Shown: in pieces, positions 1 to 7,953 of the stretch
How positions within the stretch are numbered: position 1 is the first letter of the stretch
How the letters are laid out: every line of letters starts with the position of its first letter
Source: an uncultured Acetatifactor sp.
GTDB lineage: Bacteria; Bacillota; Clostridia; Lachnospirales; Lachnospiraceae
NCBI GenBank assembly: GCA_934394815.1
Contig: CAKRRD010000043.1
Location: 1 to 26,952, forward strand
Direction: 5' to 3'
Length of the DNA stretch: 26,952 nt
Translations under genes and position numbers: made by a program
Notes under the pieces: model-generated
What the model saw: the letters and a program-made list of their open reading frames with translations, nothing else
What the model was told of the DNA's origin: nothing
Databases searched by the model: none

Positions 1-165
1 CAGTACCCGCACAGCGGCAATTCCACCGGAGTTCACAAGCAATGCCACATTTTTATCCCGAAGCTTCGTAAAGATCATTTTCCCAGTGGTACAGTCCGTG
101 CTCTTACGGATCTCATTTACTTCTTTTTCTCTTGCCGGTCTGCCGCCGGTGAGACTGCGGCTCAT
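1..165 (-). CDS. rng: Ribonuclease G/E family protein, N-terminal fragment
   Basis: Only the first 55 codons are in the window; the gene continues past the left edge. The visible peptide has an RNase E/G-like opening (MIFTKLRDKNVALLVNSGG, residues 30-48), where the family usually has a beta strand leading into the S1 RNA-binding domain. The ATG at 165 overlaps the stop of the upstream DUF2344 gene in an ATGA arrangement, and a GGAG lies 7 bases before it (173-176), so translational coupling is likely. An internal ATG at 78 is an alternative start. RNase G/E cleaves single-stranded RNA in rRNA maturation and mRNA decay. The identification leans on the neighbours, because radical SAM TIGR03960 / DUF2344 / rng is a recurrent Clostridia gene order. 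The catalytic domain cannot be seen. Confidence 0.72.
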   Translation of the reverse strand, partial: MSRSLTGGRPAREKEVNEIRKSTDCTTGKMIFTKLRDKNVALLVNSGGIAAVRVL

Positions 166-893
166 TCGGCATCTCCGGAAGCCATCTTGTAAGCTTCTTC
201 GCTGTCATAACCGATGGCATCCAAAGGGAGCAGTTCTCCTGCGTCGCTTCTTAAATAGGTCTCTTCTCTGTTGACCATAAGGGCATTTTCCATGAGTGCC
301 TCATCATTTTCCGCAAAAAGTGCCTCCACTACCTGAATGGGTTTGATATTCCCTGCGCTGGATGCATCTACCAAAAGATACAGGCCGGTATTCTCTACAA
401 CCATCATCTCATAAATGCCTTCTTTTAAATTGATTTCCCGGCTGCCCTTTTTGGTCTCTTTGGTGATCAGGATCTCGTCCTTGGCAAGAAAGCGCTCCAC
501 AGCAGGTGCCAGATCAAAATGAGGACCTCTGCCCTCCCGGAAAGCTACCGTATATCCGGCGGCAGCAACGCTGGCCATGGCATTGCCGGCCTTGTCCGGC
601 AGAATTTTCACCGAAGTGATCTCGATTCCCGGTACGGAAGCGGCATTCAACCGCTGCTTTACATCCTCACAGGAGGTCAGGGAATGCACTTCCAGATCCA
701 TATATTCTCCGTTGCTGGTCAGTCCCACACCCAAAGGTGCGGCAAAGGACATGATCTGATGCGGGCTGAAGCCTCCGGTGTATGCTACATCCAGCTCCGC
801 TCTGCGGTTGGCTTTCTGGAAAAAGCGCATCACATCCAGATGACCGATAAAACGTACCGGTCCGTATTTTTTGAATTTAATTCTTAATTTCAT
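162..893 (-). CDS. Radical SAM-linked DUF2344 (TIGR03936) family protein
   Basis: This 243-residue protein begins MKLRIKFKKYGPVRFIGHLD, the usual opening of the DUF2344/TIGR03936 family, followed by a GGFSPHQIMSFAAPLGVG segment typical of it. The family has no established biochemical function. It is found next to, or fused to, TIGR03960 radical SAM proteins and beside RNase G/E, which suggests a role in RNA or ribosome modification; that is inference. The reading frame is open up to an ATG at 965, but the extra 24 residues are basic and unlike the family, so I place the start at 893. The ribosome binding site there is weak. The 106 bases between the upstream stop and this start hold no clear hairpin. 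The stop overlaps the rng start by 4 bases. Confidence 0.82.
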   Translation of the reverse strand: MKLRIKFKKYGPVRFIGHLDVMRFFQKANRRAELDVAYTGGFSPHQIMSFAAPLGVGLTSNGEYMDLEVHSLTSCEDVKQRLNAASVPGIEITSVKILPDKAGNAMASVAAAGYTVAFREGRGPHFDLAPAVERFLAKDEILITKETKKGSREINLKEGIYEMMVVENTGLYLLVDASSAGNIKPIQVVEALFAENDEALMENALMVNREETYLRSDAGELLPLDAIGYDSEEAYKMASGDAE

Positions 894-999
894 AATTTCT
901 GTCAGATTTCTATGTGGCCTTTTTTGAAAGACCTGAAATTTCCCTTTCCTCTTATTCTTCAACATTCAATAACGTGCCATAAGGGTGTGGCTCGTACGA

Positions 1000-2874
1000 T
1001 CAGCCCCTGGGCTCCACACAGATACCGCAGCCGAATCTGGCGGCACCGCAGCCCTGGCAGGCCTGCTTGCAGTTCGGGGAGATCGTCTCGTTTTTCGCTT
1101 TCTGCCATTCTCTCTCCAGAAAGGCTCTGGATACACCGCAGTCCAGGAAATCCCAGGGCAGGATCTCGTCCAGAGGCCGTTCTCTGTGGGAATAGAAATC
1201 CGGGTCCAGACCACAGGCTTCAAAAGCTTCCATCCAGACATCGTTGTGGAAATACTCACTCCAGGCATCGTAGAAGCAGCCCTTGTTATAGACATATAAA
1301 AGCACCTGGGACAATTTTCTGTCACCTCTGGCCAGAACACCCTCCAGAACGCTGACATCCGCTTCGTGCCAGTTGTACTTGATGCTCTTCTGGTTCAGCT
1401 GCTCGGAAATGGCCTTTCTGGTCAGATATGCCTTTTCCACGAACTCTTCCTTGGTACACTGGGGCGCCCACTGGAATGGTGTAAAGGGCTTCGGCACGAA
1501 GAAGGAGGTACTGGTAACAATCTGCACTCTGCCGTTGACACGTTTCTCCTTCGGCACCGTATCGAAGAAAGTGGCCGCAATTTTGTTGGAAAGCTCAGCG
1601 ATTCCCCGGATATCCTCTTCGGTTTCCGTGGGATGTCCCAGCATGAAGTACAGTTTGACTCTGGTCCAGCCGCCTTCGAAGGCAAGGGCGGAACCCTGTA
1701 AGATCACTTCTTCAGTGAGTCCTTTATTGATGACATCCCGCAGTCTCTGGCTGCCTGCTTCCGGAGCAAAGGTCAGACTGGATTTCTTCACATCCTGTAC
1801 TTTGCTCATGACATCCAGAGAAAAGGCATCGATACGTAAGGACGGCAGGGAGATATTGATATGTCTCTTATCACACTCTTCAATCAGGAAGTCAATCAGC
1901 TCCGGCAGCTTGCTGTAATCGCTGGAACTTAAGGAACTTAAGGAGATCTCCTCGTGACCGGTGTTTTTTAACATTTCCATGGCGTATTTTTTCAGGACTT
2001 CTACGTCACGTTCTCTGACCGGACGGTACAACTGTCCCGCCTGACAGAAACGGCATCCCCGGATGCAGCCTCGCTGGATTTCCAGGACGACTCTGTCCTG
2101 TGTGACCTTGATATAGGGTACCACAGGCTTCATGGGATAAAAGCTGTCGGTCATATCCGTCACCAGTTCCTTGCGGATGGTGGCGGGAATTCCCTCTTCT
2201 GTCGGCCGGAAGGAAGCAATGGTGCCGTCTTCGTGATAAGTGGTCTCATAAAAGCGGGGCACATACATTCCCGGAAGCTTTGCGGCCTGTCGCAAAAATT
2301 CCTCTCTTCCGGTTTCTTCCGCCCGGCACTTTTTATAGAGATCGATCAGCGGACGATACTGGGTCTCCCCTTCTCCGATATAGAAAATATCAAAAAAGTC
2401 TGCGATGGGTTCCGGATTGTAGGTGCAGGGGCCGCCGCCGATGACGATGGGACAGTCCTCTCCGCGCTCTGTGGCAGACAGTGGGATCCCTGCCAGATCC
2501 AGAACCTGTAAAATGTTGGTATAACACATCTCATACTGAATGGTAATACCGAGGAAATCGAAATCCTTTATGGAATCCTGACTTTCCAGGGCAAACAGAG
2601 GAATGTTCTCCTTACGCATGATCTCGTCCAGATCCACCCAGGGAGAATACACTCTCTCACACCAGACATCGTCCCAGGAGTTGAGCATGCCGTACAGGAT
2701 CTGGATACCCAGATGGGACATGCCGATCTCGTAGACATCCGGGAAGCACATGCAGAAACGGACATCTACGCTGTCCTTGTCCTTTACGACAGCATTGACC
2801 TCGTTACCGATATAACGAGCCGGTTTTTCAATCTTCATCAGAATATCATCGTTTAACGCTAACTTTTCGTTCAT
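1000..2874 (-). CDS. B12-binding radical SAM protein (TIGR03960 family)
   Basis: The 624-residue protein has an N-terminal cobalamin-binding-like region (FPDVYEIGMSHLGIQIL at about residues 44-60; VIGGGPCTYNPEP at about 144-156). A radical SAM core follows, with its cluster motif at Cys270, Cys274 and Cys277 (CX3CX2C). The C-terminus is cysteine-rich: Cys602, 606, 609, 616 and 619, which could hold a second iron-sulfur centre. Family members are uncharacterised; by analogy with MiaB- and B12-type enzymes, methyl or thiol transfer to RNA or protein is plausible but unproven. The ATG at 2874 has a GAGG site a few bases upstream. The gene follows the DUF58/membrane-protein operon by 40 bases with no terminator, so read-through from there is possible. 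DUF2344 and RNase G follow it. Confidence 0.9.
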   Translation of the reverse strand: MNEKLALNDDILMKIEKPARYIGNEVNAVVKDKDSVDVRFCMCFPDVYEIGMSHLGIQILYGMLNSWDDVWCERVYSPWVDLDEIMRKENIPLFALESQDSIKDFDFLGITIQYEMCYTNILQVLDLAGIPLSATERGEDCPIVIGGGPCTYNPEPIADFFDIFYIGEGETQYRPLIDLYKKCRAEETGREEFLRQAAKLPGMYVPRFYETTYHEDGTIASFRPTEEGIPATIRKELVTDMTDSFYPMKPVVPYIKVTQDRVVLEIQRGCIRGCRFCQAGQLYRPVRERDVEVLKKYAMEMLKNTGHEEISLSSLSSSDYSKLPELIDFLIEECDKRHINISLPSLRIDAFSLDVMSKVQDVKKSSLTFAPEAGSQRLRDVINKGLTEEVILQGSALAFEGGWTRVKLYFMLGHPTETEEDIRGIAELSNKIAATFFDTVPKEKRVNGRVQIVTSTSFFVPKPFTPFQWAPQCTKEEFVEKAYLTRKAISEQLNQKSIKYNWHEADVSVLEGVLARGDRKLSQVLLYVYNKGCFYDAWSEYFHNDVWMEAFEACGLDPDFYSHRERPLDEILPWDFLDCGVSRAFLEREWQKAKNETISPNCKQACQGCGAARFGCGICVEPRG

Positions 2875-2914
2875 AATTACCTCAAAATATTTCTATAGAT
2901 TCTTTTTATAAAAA

Positions 2915-4132
2915 TTATACAAATTTTTTCATCTGCCGGACATCTTCTTCCGTACAGGGAGCATCGGAATAGCGGGCTTTTTCATAGATGGCCGCCATCC
3001 CCTTTGCACCCAGGGAGTTTTCCGCATCTCTGGCAGTATAAAATAGCAGCCGCTCTTTTGCAAGTCCGCCGTTACTTATTTTTTTCAGATAAATACGGCG
3101 GATCTTCAGCCTGGCATCGGGAAACAGGAAGGAAAACCGTTTTTTCCCCGGCTGGGAATCGTTCTTATCCCCGGACAGTTCCAGCTTTTCCCGTTTGTCC
3201 ATGCTCTCCTGTTTTTCGGGGGCTGTTCCCGGAAGAGAGAACTGCATTCTGTCCCGCAGAAAAGAAAATAATTTCCGGATTCCCCGGTACAGCAGGAATA
3301 CGCAGGCAATCAAAAGTGCGATCATGGCCAAATATTCCAGAATCACCCACAGGAGAAACGGATCTTCCGCTTCCATAGGCGGCATTCCGCCTACGCCCAC
3401 ACTTTGTTCGATCACCACGTCAGGATCTGCGGAATCCTCAGGAAGCAGACCAAACAGAAAACGAAGGATCATGACCATTCCTCTCCGTAACAGCTGCAAA
3501 AAAGGCTTTAACCAGGCGAACTGTGACACGGCCAGAAGCAAAATCCCGGACACAAGTACAAAGGTCGTGGTACTGTGCAGGCCGGAACGCAGGATCTCCT
3601 GAAAAGGGATCTTGCCGGTGCTCAGCCGGTTCACCGTAAGGAAATCCTCATAGGACTGTAAAAACAAAATGACGGCATACAGTAAAAAGACCAGGATCAG
3701 GCTCATGCGGTAATAGAGATCCCAGCCCGTATTTCCCTGATAGTGCTGTAAAAACAGGCAGATAAGGGCAATTCCCGCAGCAAGCGGCAGCGGCAGTGGC
3801 TCCGATACAAAATCATCCGTCCGAAACCGAAGCCACAGGGAATAGATTACAAAGCCCGCTCCCACAAACAGCCGGACACCACGGTTTACCCCGTTGGCTG
3901 CCGGAAGTACATAAAAAAGTGCCAGCACGATTCCGTGGAAAAACAATAATACCGGCAGATGCCTGCAGCGTTTTCGCACATAGAACAGGAAAGACACGGG
4001 AAACGCCCCAAACATCCACAAAGCCAGAGATGGACGACGCTCCGGTGCCAGTGCGGATAGCAATGTGGCTGCTGTCATGGCCAGCGGGTAAAAACATAAT
4101 TGATTCATCAGATCCGTCAATAATTCTTTCAC
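2915..4132 (-). CDS. Polytopic membrane protein with DUF4129-like C-terminus
   Basis: About 405 residues when started at the GTG at 4132, which lies two bases after the DUF58 stop codon. The frame extends to 4231, but that would overlap DUF58 heavily; an ATG at 4108 is another option. By eye there are about eight hydrophobic segments (for example LPVLLFFHGIVLALFYV and MIALLIACVFLLY), then a basic cytosolic tail. The tail ends in a segment ending AAIYEKARYSDAP plus an acidic stretch, which resembles the end of DUF4129 or transglutaminase-associated (TgpA-like) proteins. In many bacteria the third gene of MoxR-DUF58 operons is a large transglutaminase; no transglutaminase Cys-His-Asp core is visible here. 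The role is unknown, probably as the membrane partner of the MoxR/DUF58 module. Confidence 0.75.
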   Translation of the reverse strand: MKELLTDLMNQLCFYPLAMTAATLLSALAPERRPSLALWMFGAFPVSFLFYVRKRCRHLPVLLFFHGIVLALFYVLPAANGVNRGVRLFVGAGFVIYSLWLRFRTDDFVSEPLPLPLAAGIALICLFLQHYQGNTGWDLYYRMSLILVFLLYAVILFLQSYEDFLTVNRLSTGKIPFQEILRSGLHSTTTFVLVSGILLLAVSQFAWLKPFLQLLRRGMVMILRFLFGLLPEDSADPDVVIEQSVGVGGMPPMEAEDPFLLWVILEYLAMIALLIACVFLLYRGIRKLFSFLRDRMQFSLPGTAPEKQESMDKREKLELSGDKNDSQPGKKRFSFLFPDARLKIRRIYLKKISNGGLAKERLLFYTARDAENSLGAKGMAAIYEKARYSDAPCTEEDVRQMKKFV

Positions 4133-4134
4133 AT

Positions 4135-5271
4135 TCAGACTCTTTCTTCCCGCAGGGAGATAAAGGTGATCAGAGAACGCAGAGGTTCCTCTGTCTCCGG
4201 TGGAGTACTTTCGGAATAGGGATAAAACCATTTCATATCCCGATGCTGTTCCTGATATTGCAGAAGCAACGACGCAAAATCATTGTAAGCATTAGGGGAT
4301 ACAAAACAGGTATAGATCGTGTTCGCGGTATCGGACAGTCTGGAAGCAAACAATTCCGGGAACGGCAGAACCGATCTGGAAGTATCGATCCTTGCCAGGG
4401 CCTGCAGGGCGGCATTTAGCTGTCTTACTCCGCCTCCGGCTTCCAGAATACAGGGTTCGCCATTTGTTATATCGATACCATTGCAATATAAGGCCACCTG
4501 CATTCCCTGTTCCAGAAACAATAACAAAAGCGCAGCAGCAATCTGCAGGCAGGCTTCCACACAGTCCTCTTTTTTTAAGATCCCGGTGTCCTCCAGATTT
4601 ACGAAGATCCGGACGGACTTCCGGGCCGTATAATTTTTCTGGTTTACTTTCAGGTCTCCGGTGCGGGCCGTAGCCTTCCAGTTGATACTCTTTAAATCAT
4701 CCTGGGGCTGGTAGTCCCGGATGCCGCGGTATTCAAAAGGATCCTCCAGCAGATGTCTCTTCGCCAGAACTTCTCCGTTCAACTGCTTTAAAGACTGTTT
4801 AAAATCCGGATGGGAAAAAGGCTTCGGGTATACATAGAGACTGCACTTTGTAATGGGAGTCGTGGCAGTATACTGTGCGGTCAGGAACAGATCTGATGCC
4901 ACCAGATCCGCTTCTGTTATGGTATAATATCCTCTTCTGCCGCCGGTGAAGGACAGGTTGCGGGTGACTTTCTCCAGACGGCCGATCTGGAAGATGTCGT
5001 TGCGGTAATAGCGGTCCGTGGTACGGGACCCTTTGGTATCGGTAAACACCAGATGCCTGTCGGTCTGGAATTTGACTTTCAGCATGGTAAGAGGCAGTCG
5101 CTTTCGATTCTCTATAATCTCCGAAAGCTCACTCTCCTGTCCCTCCCAGATTCCGTCTTCCTGAAAGGCCAAGGAAACGGTCAGCCCCCGATGCCATACT
5201 TTTTCATAGATGATTTTCTGCCCCAGATACAAAAGCAAGGCAGACAGGATGATTCCAAGCAGCTGTATCAT
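4135..5271 (-). CDS. DUF58 domain-containing protein
   Basis: A 378-residue protein with one N-terminal hydrophobic segment (residues 1-16) and a beta-rich middle. It carries the DUF58 signature DPFEYRGIRDYQPQDDLKSI, followed by NWKATARTGDL. A von Willebrand A-like fold usually follows in the family; here the region after VRIFVNLED fits. DUF58 proteins pair with MoxR AAA+ ATPases and are thought to act in envelope or complex assembly, but their biochemistry is poorly defined. The ATG at 5271 overlaps the moxR stop in an ATGA arrangement, with a GGAAAGG site upstream, so the genes are translationally coupled. Its stop lies two bases before the GTG start of the membrane protein gene. Confidence 0.92.
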   Translation of the reverse strand: MIQLLGIILSALLLYLGQKIIYEKVWHRGLTVSLAFQEDGIWEGQESELSEIIENRKRLPLTMLKVKFQTDRHLVFTDTKGSRTTDRYYRNDIFQIGRLEKVTRNLSFTGGRRGYYTITEADLVASDLFLTAQYTATTPITKCSLYVYPKPFSHPDFKQSLKQLNGEVLAKRHLLEDPFEYRGIRDYQPQDDLKSINWKATARTGDLKVNQKNYTARKSVRIFVNLEDTGILKKEDCVEACLQIAAALLLLFLEQGMQVALYCNGIDITNGEPCILEAGGGVRQLNAALQALARIDTSRSVLPFPELFASRLSDTANTIYTCFVSPNAYNDFASLLLQYQEQHRDMKWFYPYSESTPPETEEPLRSLITFISLREERV

Positions 5272-6218
5272 GGCTCAAACCTTTCCGTGGGAACGGGAAC
5301 ACCGGCCAAAATGGCTTCCATGCGGCTCTCTGCGGATCCGGTATCGGAACCAAAGCCGCATACCAGTCGGTGAGCCAGTACCGGAACGGCCAGGGTGCGC
5401 ACGTCATCCGGAATCACATAGGAGCGTCCCTGCAGGTAAGCATAAGCCTTGACACAGCGTAAAAGTCCCAGAGTCCCTCTGGGGCTGACACCGGCCAGAA
5501 CCCCGTCTGCACTTCTTGTGGCCTCTACGATCTGCACCATGTATTCCCGGATGCAGGGATGGACGAAGATCTTCGCCGCTTCCGTCCGGGCTGCCAGAAG
5601 CTCCTCCGGGGACACCACGGGAGTCAGGGTATGCAGAGGATCCTTTTCCATATACAGATCCAGGATCCGAAGTTCCTCTTCTATGGAGGGAAGGTGCATG
5701 GACAGTTTCATGAGAAAACGATCCAACTGGGCCTCCGGGAGAGGAAATACGCCGGCACTTTCGATGGGATTCTCCGTGGCAATGACGAAAAAGGGTTCTC
5801 CCGGTGTATAAGAGACGCCGTCGATGGTCACCTGCCGCTCTTCCATGCACTCTAAAAGTCCTGCCTGGGTTCTGGGGGTGGCACGGTTCAACTCATCTGC
5901 CAGTAAAATATTGGTAAATACCGGCCCTTTCCGCAGGGTAAATTCATTCTTCTGTCTATCATAGACATTGATGCCGGTGATGTCGCCGGGCAACAGATCC
6001 GGGGTAAACTGTACCCGGGAGAACTGTACGTTCAGGGATTTTGCCAGTGCTTTGGCAAGCTTTGTCTTGCCGGTGCCGGGAACATCCTCTAAAAGGACAT
6101 GCCCATCAGCTAAAAGGGCAGTCAGGAGAAGTTCCGTCACTTCCTCCTTACCTACCAGCACTTTTTGAATATTTGTCTGTATTTTCGCTGCGAATTCTGT
6201 TCCTGTCTGCGCTGCCAT
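5268..6218 (-). CDS. MoxR family AAA+ ATPase
   Basis: The 316-residue protein has a Walker A motif VPGTGKT at residues 46-52 and a Walker B-like LLADELNRA near residue 110. The sensor region includes FFVIATENPIESAG and the C-terminal lid includes SPRGTLGLLRC; together these are the classical MoxR layout. MoxR ATPases are chaperone-like proteins that mature or activate partner complexes, often with a von Willebrand A or DUF58 partner. The ATG at 6218 has an AGGAGA site 4 bases upstream. It is the first gene of a three-gene operon with DUF58 and a membrane protein, and a candidate promoter lies about 45 bases upstream. Start, length and motifs all agree with the family. Confidence 0.95.
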   Translation of the reverse strand: MAAQTGTEFAAKIQTNIQKVLVGKEEVTELLLTALLADGHVLLEDVPGTGKTKLAKALAKSLNVQFSRVQFTPDLLPGDITGINVYDRQKNEFTLRKGPVFTNILLADELNRATPRTQAGLLECMEERQVTIDGVSYTPGEPFFVIATENPIESAGVFPLPEAQLDRFLMKLSMHLPSIEEELRILDLYMEKDPLHTLTPVVSPEELLAARTEAAKIFVHPCIREYMVQIVEATRSADGVLAGVSPRGTLGLLRCVKAYAYLQGRSYVIPDDVRTLAVPVLAHRLVCGFGSDTGSAESRMEAILAGVPVPTERFEP

Positions 6219-6261
6219 AATTTCTCCTAAAATGTAATAATGATTCAGATATTCATTTTTT

Positions 6262-6290
6262 ATTATACCTTATAAAATAAAGTTCTGCCA
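6262..6290 (-). promoter_or_regulatory. Candidate promoter of the moxR operon
   Basis: On the minus strand a perfect TATAAT (6262-6267) lies in an AT-rich stretch 44 bases before the moxR ATG. The -35 is weak: TGGCAG at 6285-6290 with a 17-base spacer. Transcription would start near 6255. The same AT-rich segment could also serve the plus-strand gene at 6334, but I see no good plus-strand -35/-10 pair. Confidence 0.45.
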
Positions 6291-6333
6291 GTACCAAAAG
6301 CCACATAAATATGAACTGCAAAGGGGAATCGAA

Positions 6334-6633
6334 ATGGATCATTGGGATTATAGAAACAAAGAAGAACTTTTACAGCAGATGCGCAGACAGGCAGAAATAA
6401 GGCCAGAGCAGACAGAATCCGAACCCACCGTATCTTCCGGTACCGGTACGTTTAAGATCCGCCTTGCTCTGGCCGGGGTATTATTATTGACGATCATATT
6501 ACTGGATCAGAAGGGCAAATGCTTTGCCGGAATCTCCATGGATCAGGTGCTGCAGTATGTCACCGCGGTAGATTATGGCACTTATCTGGAGACCTGGGTG
6601 GAAACCGCTGTTAACGGTTCGCAAGTTCTGTAG
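6334..6633 (+). CDS. Small single-pass membrane protein, unknown function
   Basis: A 99-residue protein with an AAAGGGG site (6320-6326) ending 7 bases before its ATG. It has an acidic and basic amphipathic N-terminus (residues 1-25), a Ser/Thr/Pro linker, one strongly hydrophobic segment (about residues 43-58), and a C-terminal domain of about 40 residues with DQVLQYVTAVDYGTYLETW. I recognise no family. It is one of only two plus-strand genes, and its last 23 bases overlap the 3' end of hisIE tail-to-tail. The good ribosome binding site, TM segment and lack of another gene in the interval argue that it is real. It could be a minor envelope or sporulation protein, but there is no direct evidence of function. 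Confidence 0.7.
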   Translation: MDHWDYRNKEELLQQMRRQAEIRPEQTESEPTVSSGTGTFKIRLALAGVLLLTIILLDQKGKCFAGISMDQVLQYVTAVDYGTYLETWVETAVNGSQVL

Positions 6634-7897
6634 TGATCTCTTCCCAGGTGACATCCTTTTCCGCCATCAGTACCATCATGTGATACAGGAAATCACTGAT
6701 CTCGTATTTGACCTCATTGGGATTGGGATTCTTGGCGGCAATGACAATCTCCGTAGCCTCCTCACCCAGTTTCTTAAGGATCTTGTCGATTCCCTTGTCG
6801 AACAGGTAATTGGTATAAGACCCTTCCTTCGGGTGTACCTTGCGGTCCTTGATCACATCGAAGACTTCCTCGAATACCTGTAAGGGATTGCTGCTTTCCT
6901 CATAATCCTTTTTCGTGATCTCGTTGAAGAAGCAGCTTCTGCTTCCGGTATGGCAGGCAGCTCCCACCTGAGATACTTTCGCAAGGATCGTGTCCATATC
7001 ACAGTCAGCCACCAGTTCCTTTACATACTGGTAATGACCGCTGGTCAGGCCTTTCAGCCATAATTCCTGACGGCTTCTGCTGTAGTAGGTCATCTTGCCC
7101 AGCTTCAGGGTCTGCTCGTAAGCTTCCTCATTCATGTAGGCCATCATCAGAACTTCCTGGGTCCGGTAATCCTGTACGATAACGGGTACCATGCCATCGC
7201 TGTTTTTCTTGAAATCTTCCCACTTGTAGGCAGCCTGAAAAGATTCAATGGGAATATCGTTCTCCCGGCACAGATCCTTCAGGGCTACGATCTCTTTCAC
7301 ATTGTCATTGATCGTATTGCCGGTGACACCGCAGACATTTTCATAAGCAAAGATCTCCAGCAATTTATTCAGTGCCACCTGATTGATCTGTACGAAAAAC
7401 GGAAGGGTCAGAATGGCCTGGGTCTCCCGAATCTGGTGTGGGTTCATCAAGATCATGGCGGAGATATATTTTTCGATCTTCTCCTTATGTAATTCCAGAA
7501 CGGAAGGGTCATTGTAAGAGATCAGGATCTTGTCCCTGCCGAATTTCAGAGAGACTTCTTCCGTGATCTCAATGTTACTTTCCTTCTCATAATCGAGAAC
7601 CGCCTTCTTACAACCGGCATAAAGTAATTTCTTAATGTCTTCCATGCGCCTGACATTGCCGGCACCGATGACATCCACTTCTGCTTTGGTACAGATTTCC
7701 TTGATGATATCCAGTGCGGCTTCATGTTCGGTATCCCCTTCGGACATATCGAACACGATCAGTTCATCGGCATTGTGCTCACAGTAGTAATCCGCCAGAC
7801 GGACGGGATCCGTATCCACGATGGTGGTATCCGTAAGGTTTCTCACCGCATGCTCGTGATATAAATAAATACAGGGAACAAATTTCTTGATGATCAT
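6611..7897 (-). CDS. hisIE: HisIE (PRA-CH/PRA-PH) with an N-terminal HisA/HisF-like barrel domain
   Basis: A 428-residue fusion. Residues 1-210 align by eye with HisF (KKFVPCI, DPVRLADYY, ADELIVFDM, FGRDKILISYND), but the two HisF catalytic aspartates correspond to Tyr11 and Asn129, so this half is probably not a functional cyclase. Residues 235-325 are phosphoribosyl-AMP cyclohydrolase (HisI), with zinc-ligand motifs DCDMD (298-302) and ACHTGSRSC (314-322). Residues 340-428 are phosphoribosyl-ATP pyrophosphatase (HisE), with KLGEEATEIVIAAKN and EISDFLYHMM. These enzymes catalyse the second and third steps of histidine synthesis. The ATG at 7897 follows a GAGGA site. It is the last gene of the his operon, 56 bases after hisB, and its 3' end overlaps the plus-strand gene at 6334. 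No terminator is evident after it. Confidence 0.95.
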   Translation of the reverse strand: MIIKKFVPCIYLYHEHAVRNLTDTTIVDTDPVRLADYYCEHNADELIVFDMSEGDTEHEAALDIIKEICTKAEVDVIGAGNVRRMEDIKKLLYAGCKKAVLDYEKESNIEITEEVSLKFGRDKILISYNDPSVLELHKEKIEKYISAMILMNPHQIRETQAILTLPFFVQINQVALNKLLEIFAYENVCGVTGNTINDNVKEIVALKDLCRENDIPIESFQAAYKWEDFKKNSDGMVPVIVQDYRTQEVLMMAYMNEEAYEQTLKLGKMTYYSRSRQELWLKGLTSGHYQYVKELVADCDMDTILAKVSQVGAACHTGSRSCFFNEITKKDYEESSNPLQVFEEVFDVIKDRKVHPKEGSYTNYLFDKGIDKILKKLGEEATEIVIAAKNPNPNEVKYEISDFLYHMMVLMAEKDVTWEEITTELANR

Positions 7898-7953
7898 AAT
7901 AATCCTCGCGTTTTTCTATACCTGCAAAGCCGGAGCCGCAGGCACGTATTTTC

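Noticed and set aside
894..965. Upstream extension of the DUF2344 protein from the ATG at 965
   Set aside because: The added residues are basic, do not resemble the family N-terminus, and the family-like start is at 893.
2875..2914. Promoter for the radical SAM gene in the AT-rich 40-base gap
   Set aside because: TATAAT-like strings occur, but none has a -35 at suitable spacing; read-through from the upstream operon is as likely.
4133..4231. Upstream extension of the DUF4129-like membrane protein to 4231
   Set aside because: It would overlap the DUF58 gene by about 97 bases; the GTG at 4132 abuts the DUF58 stop.
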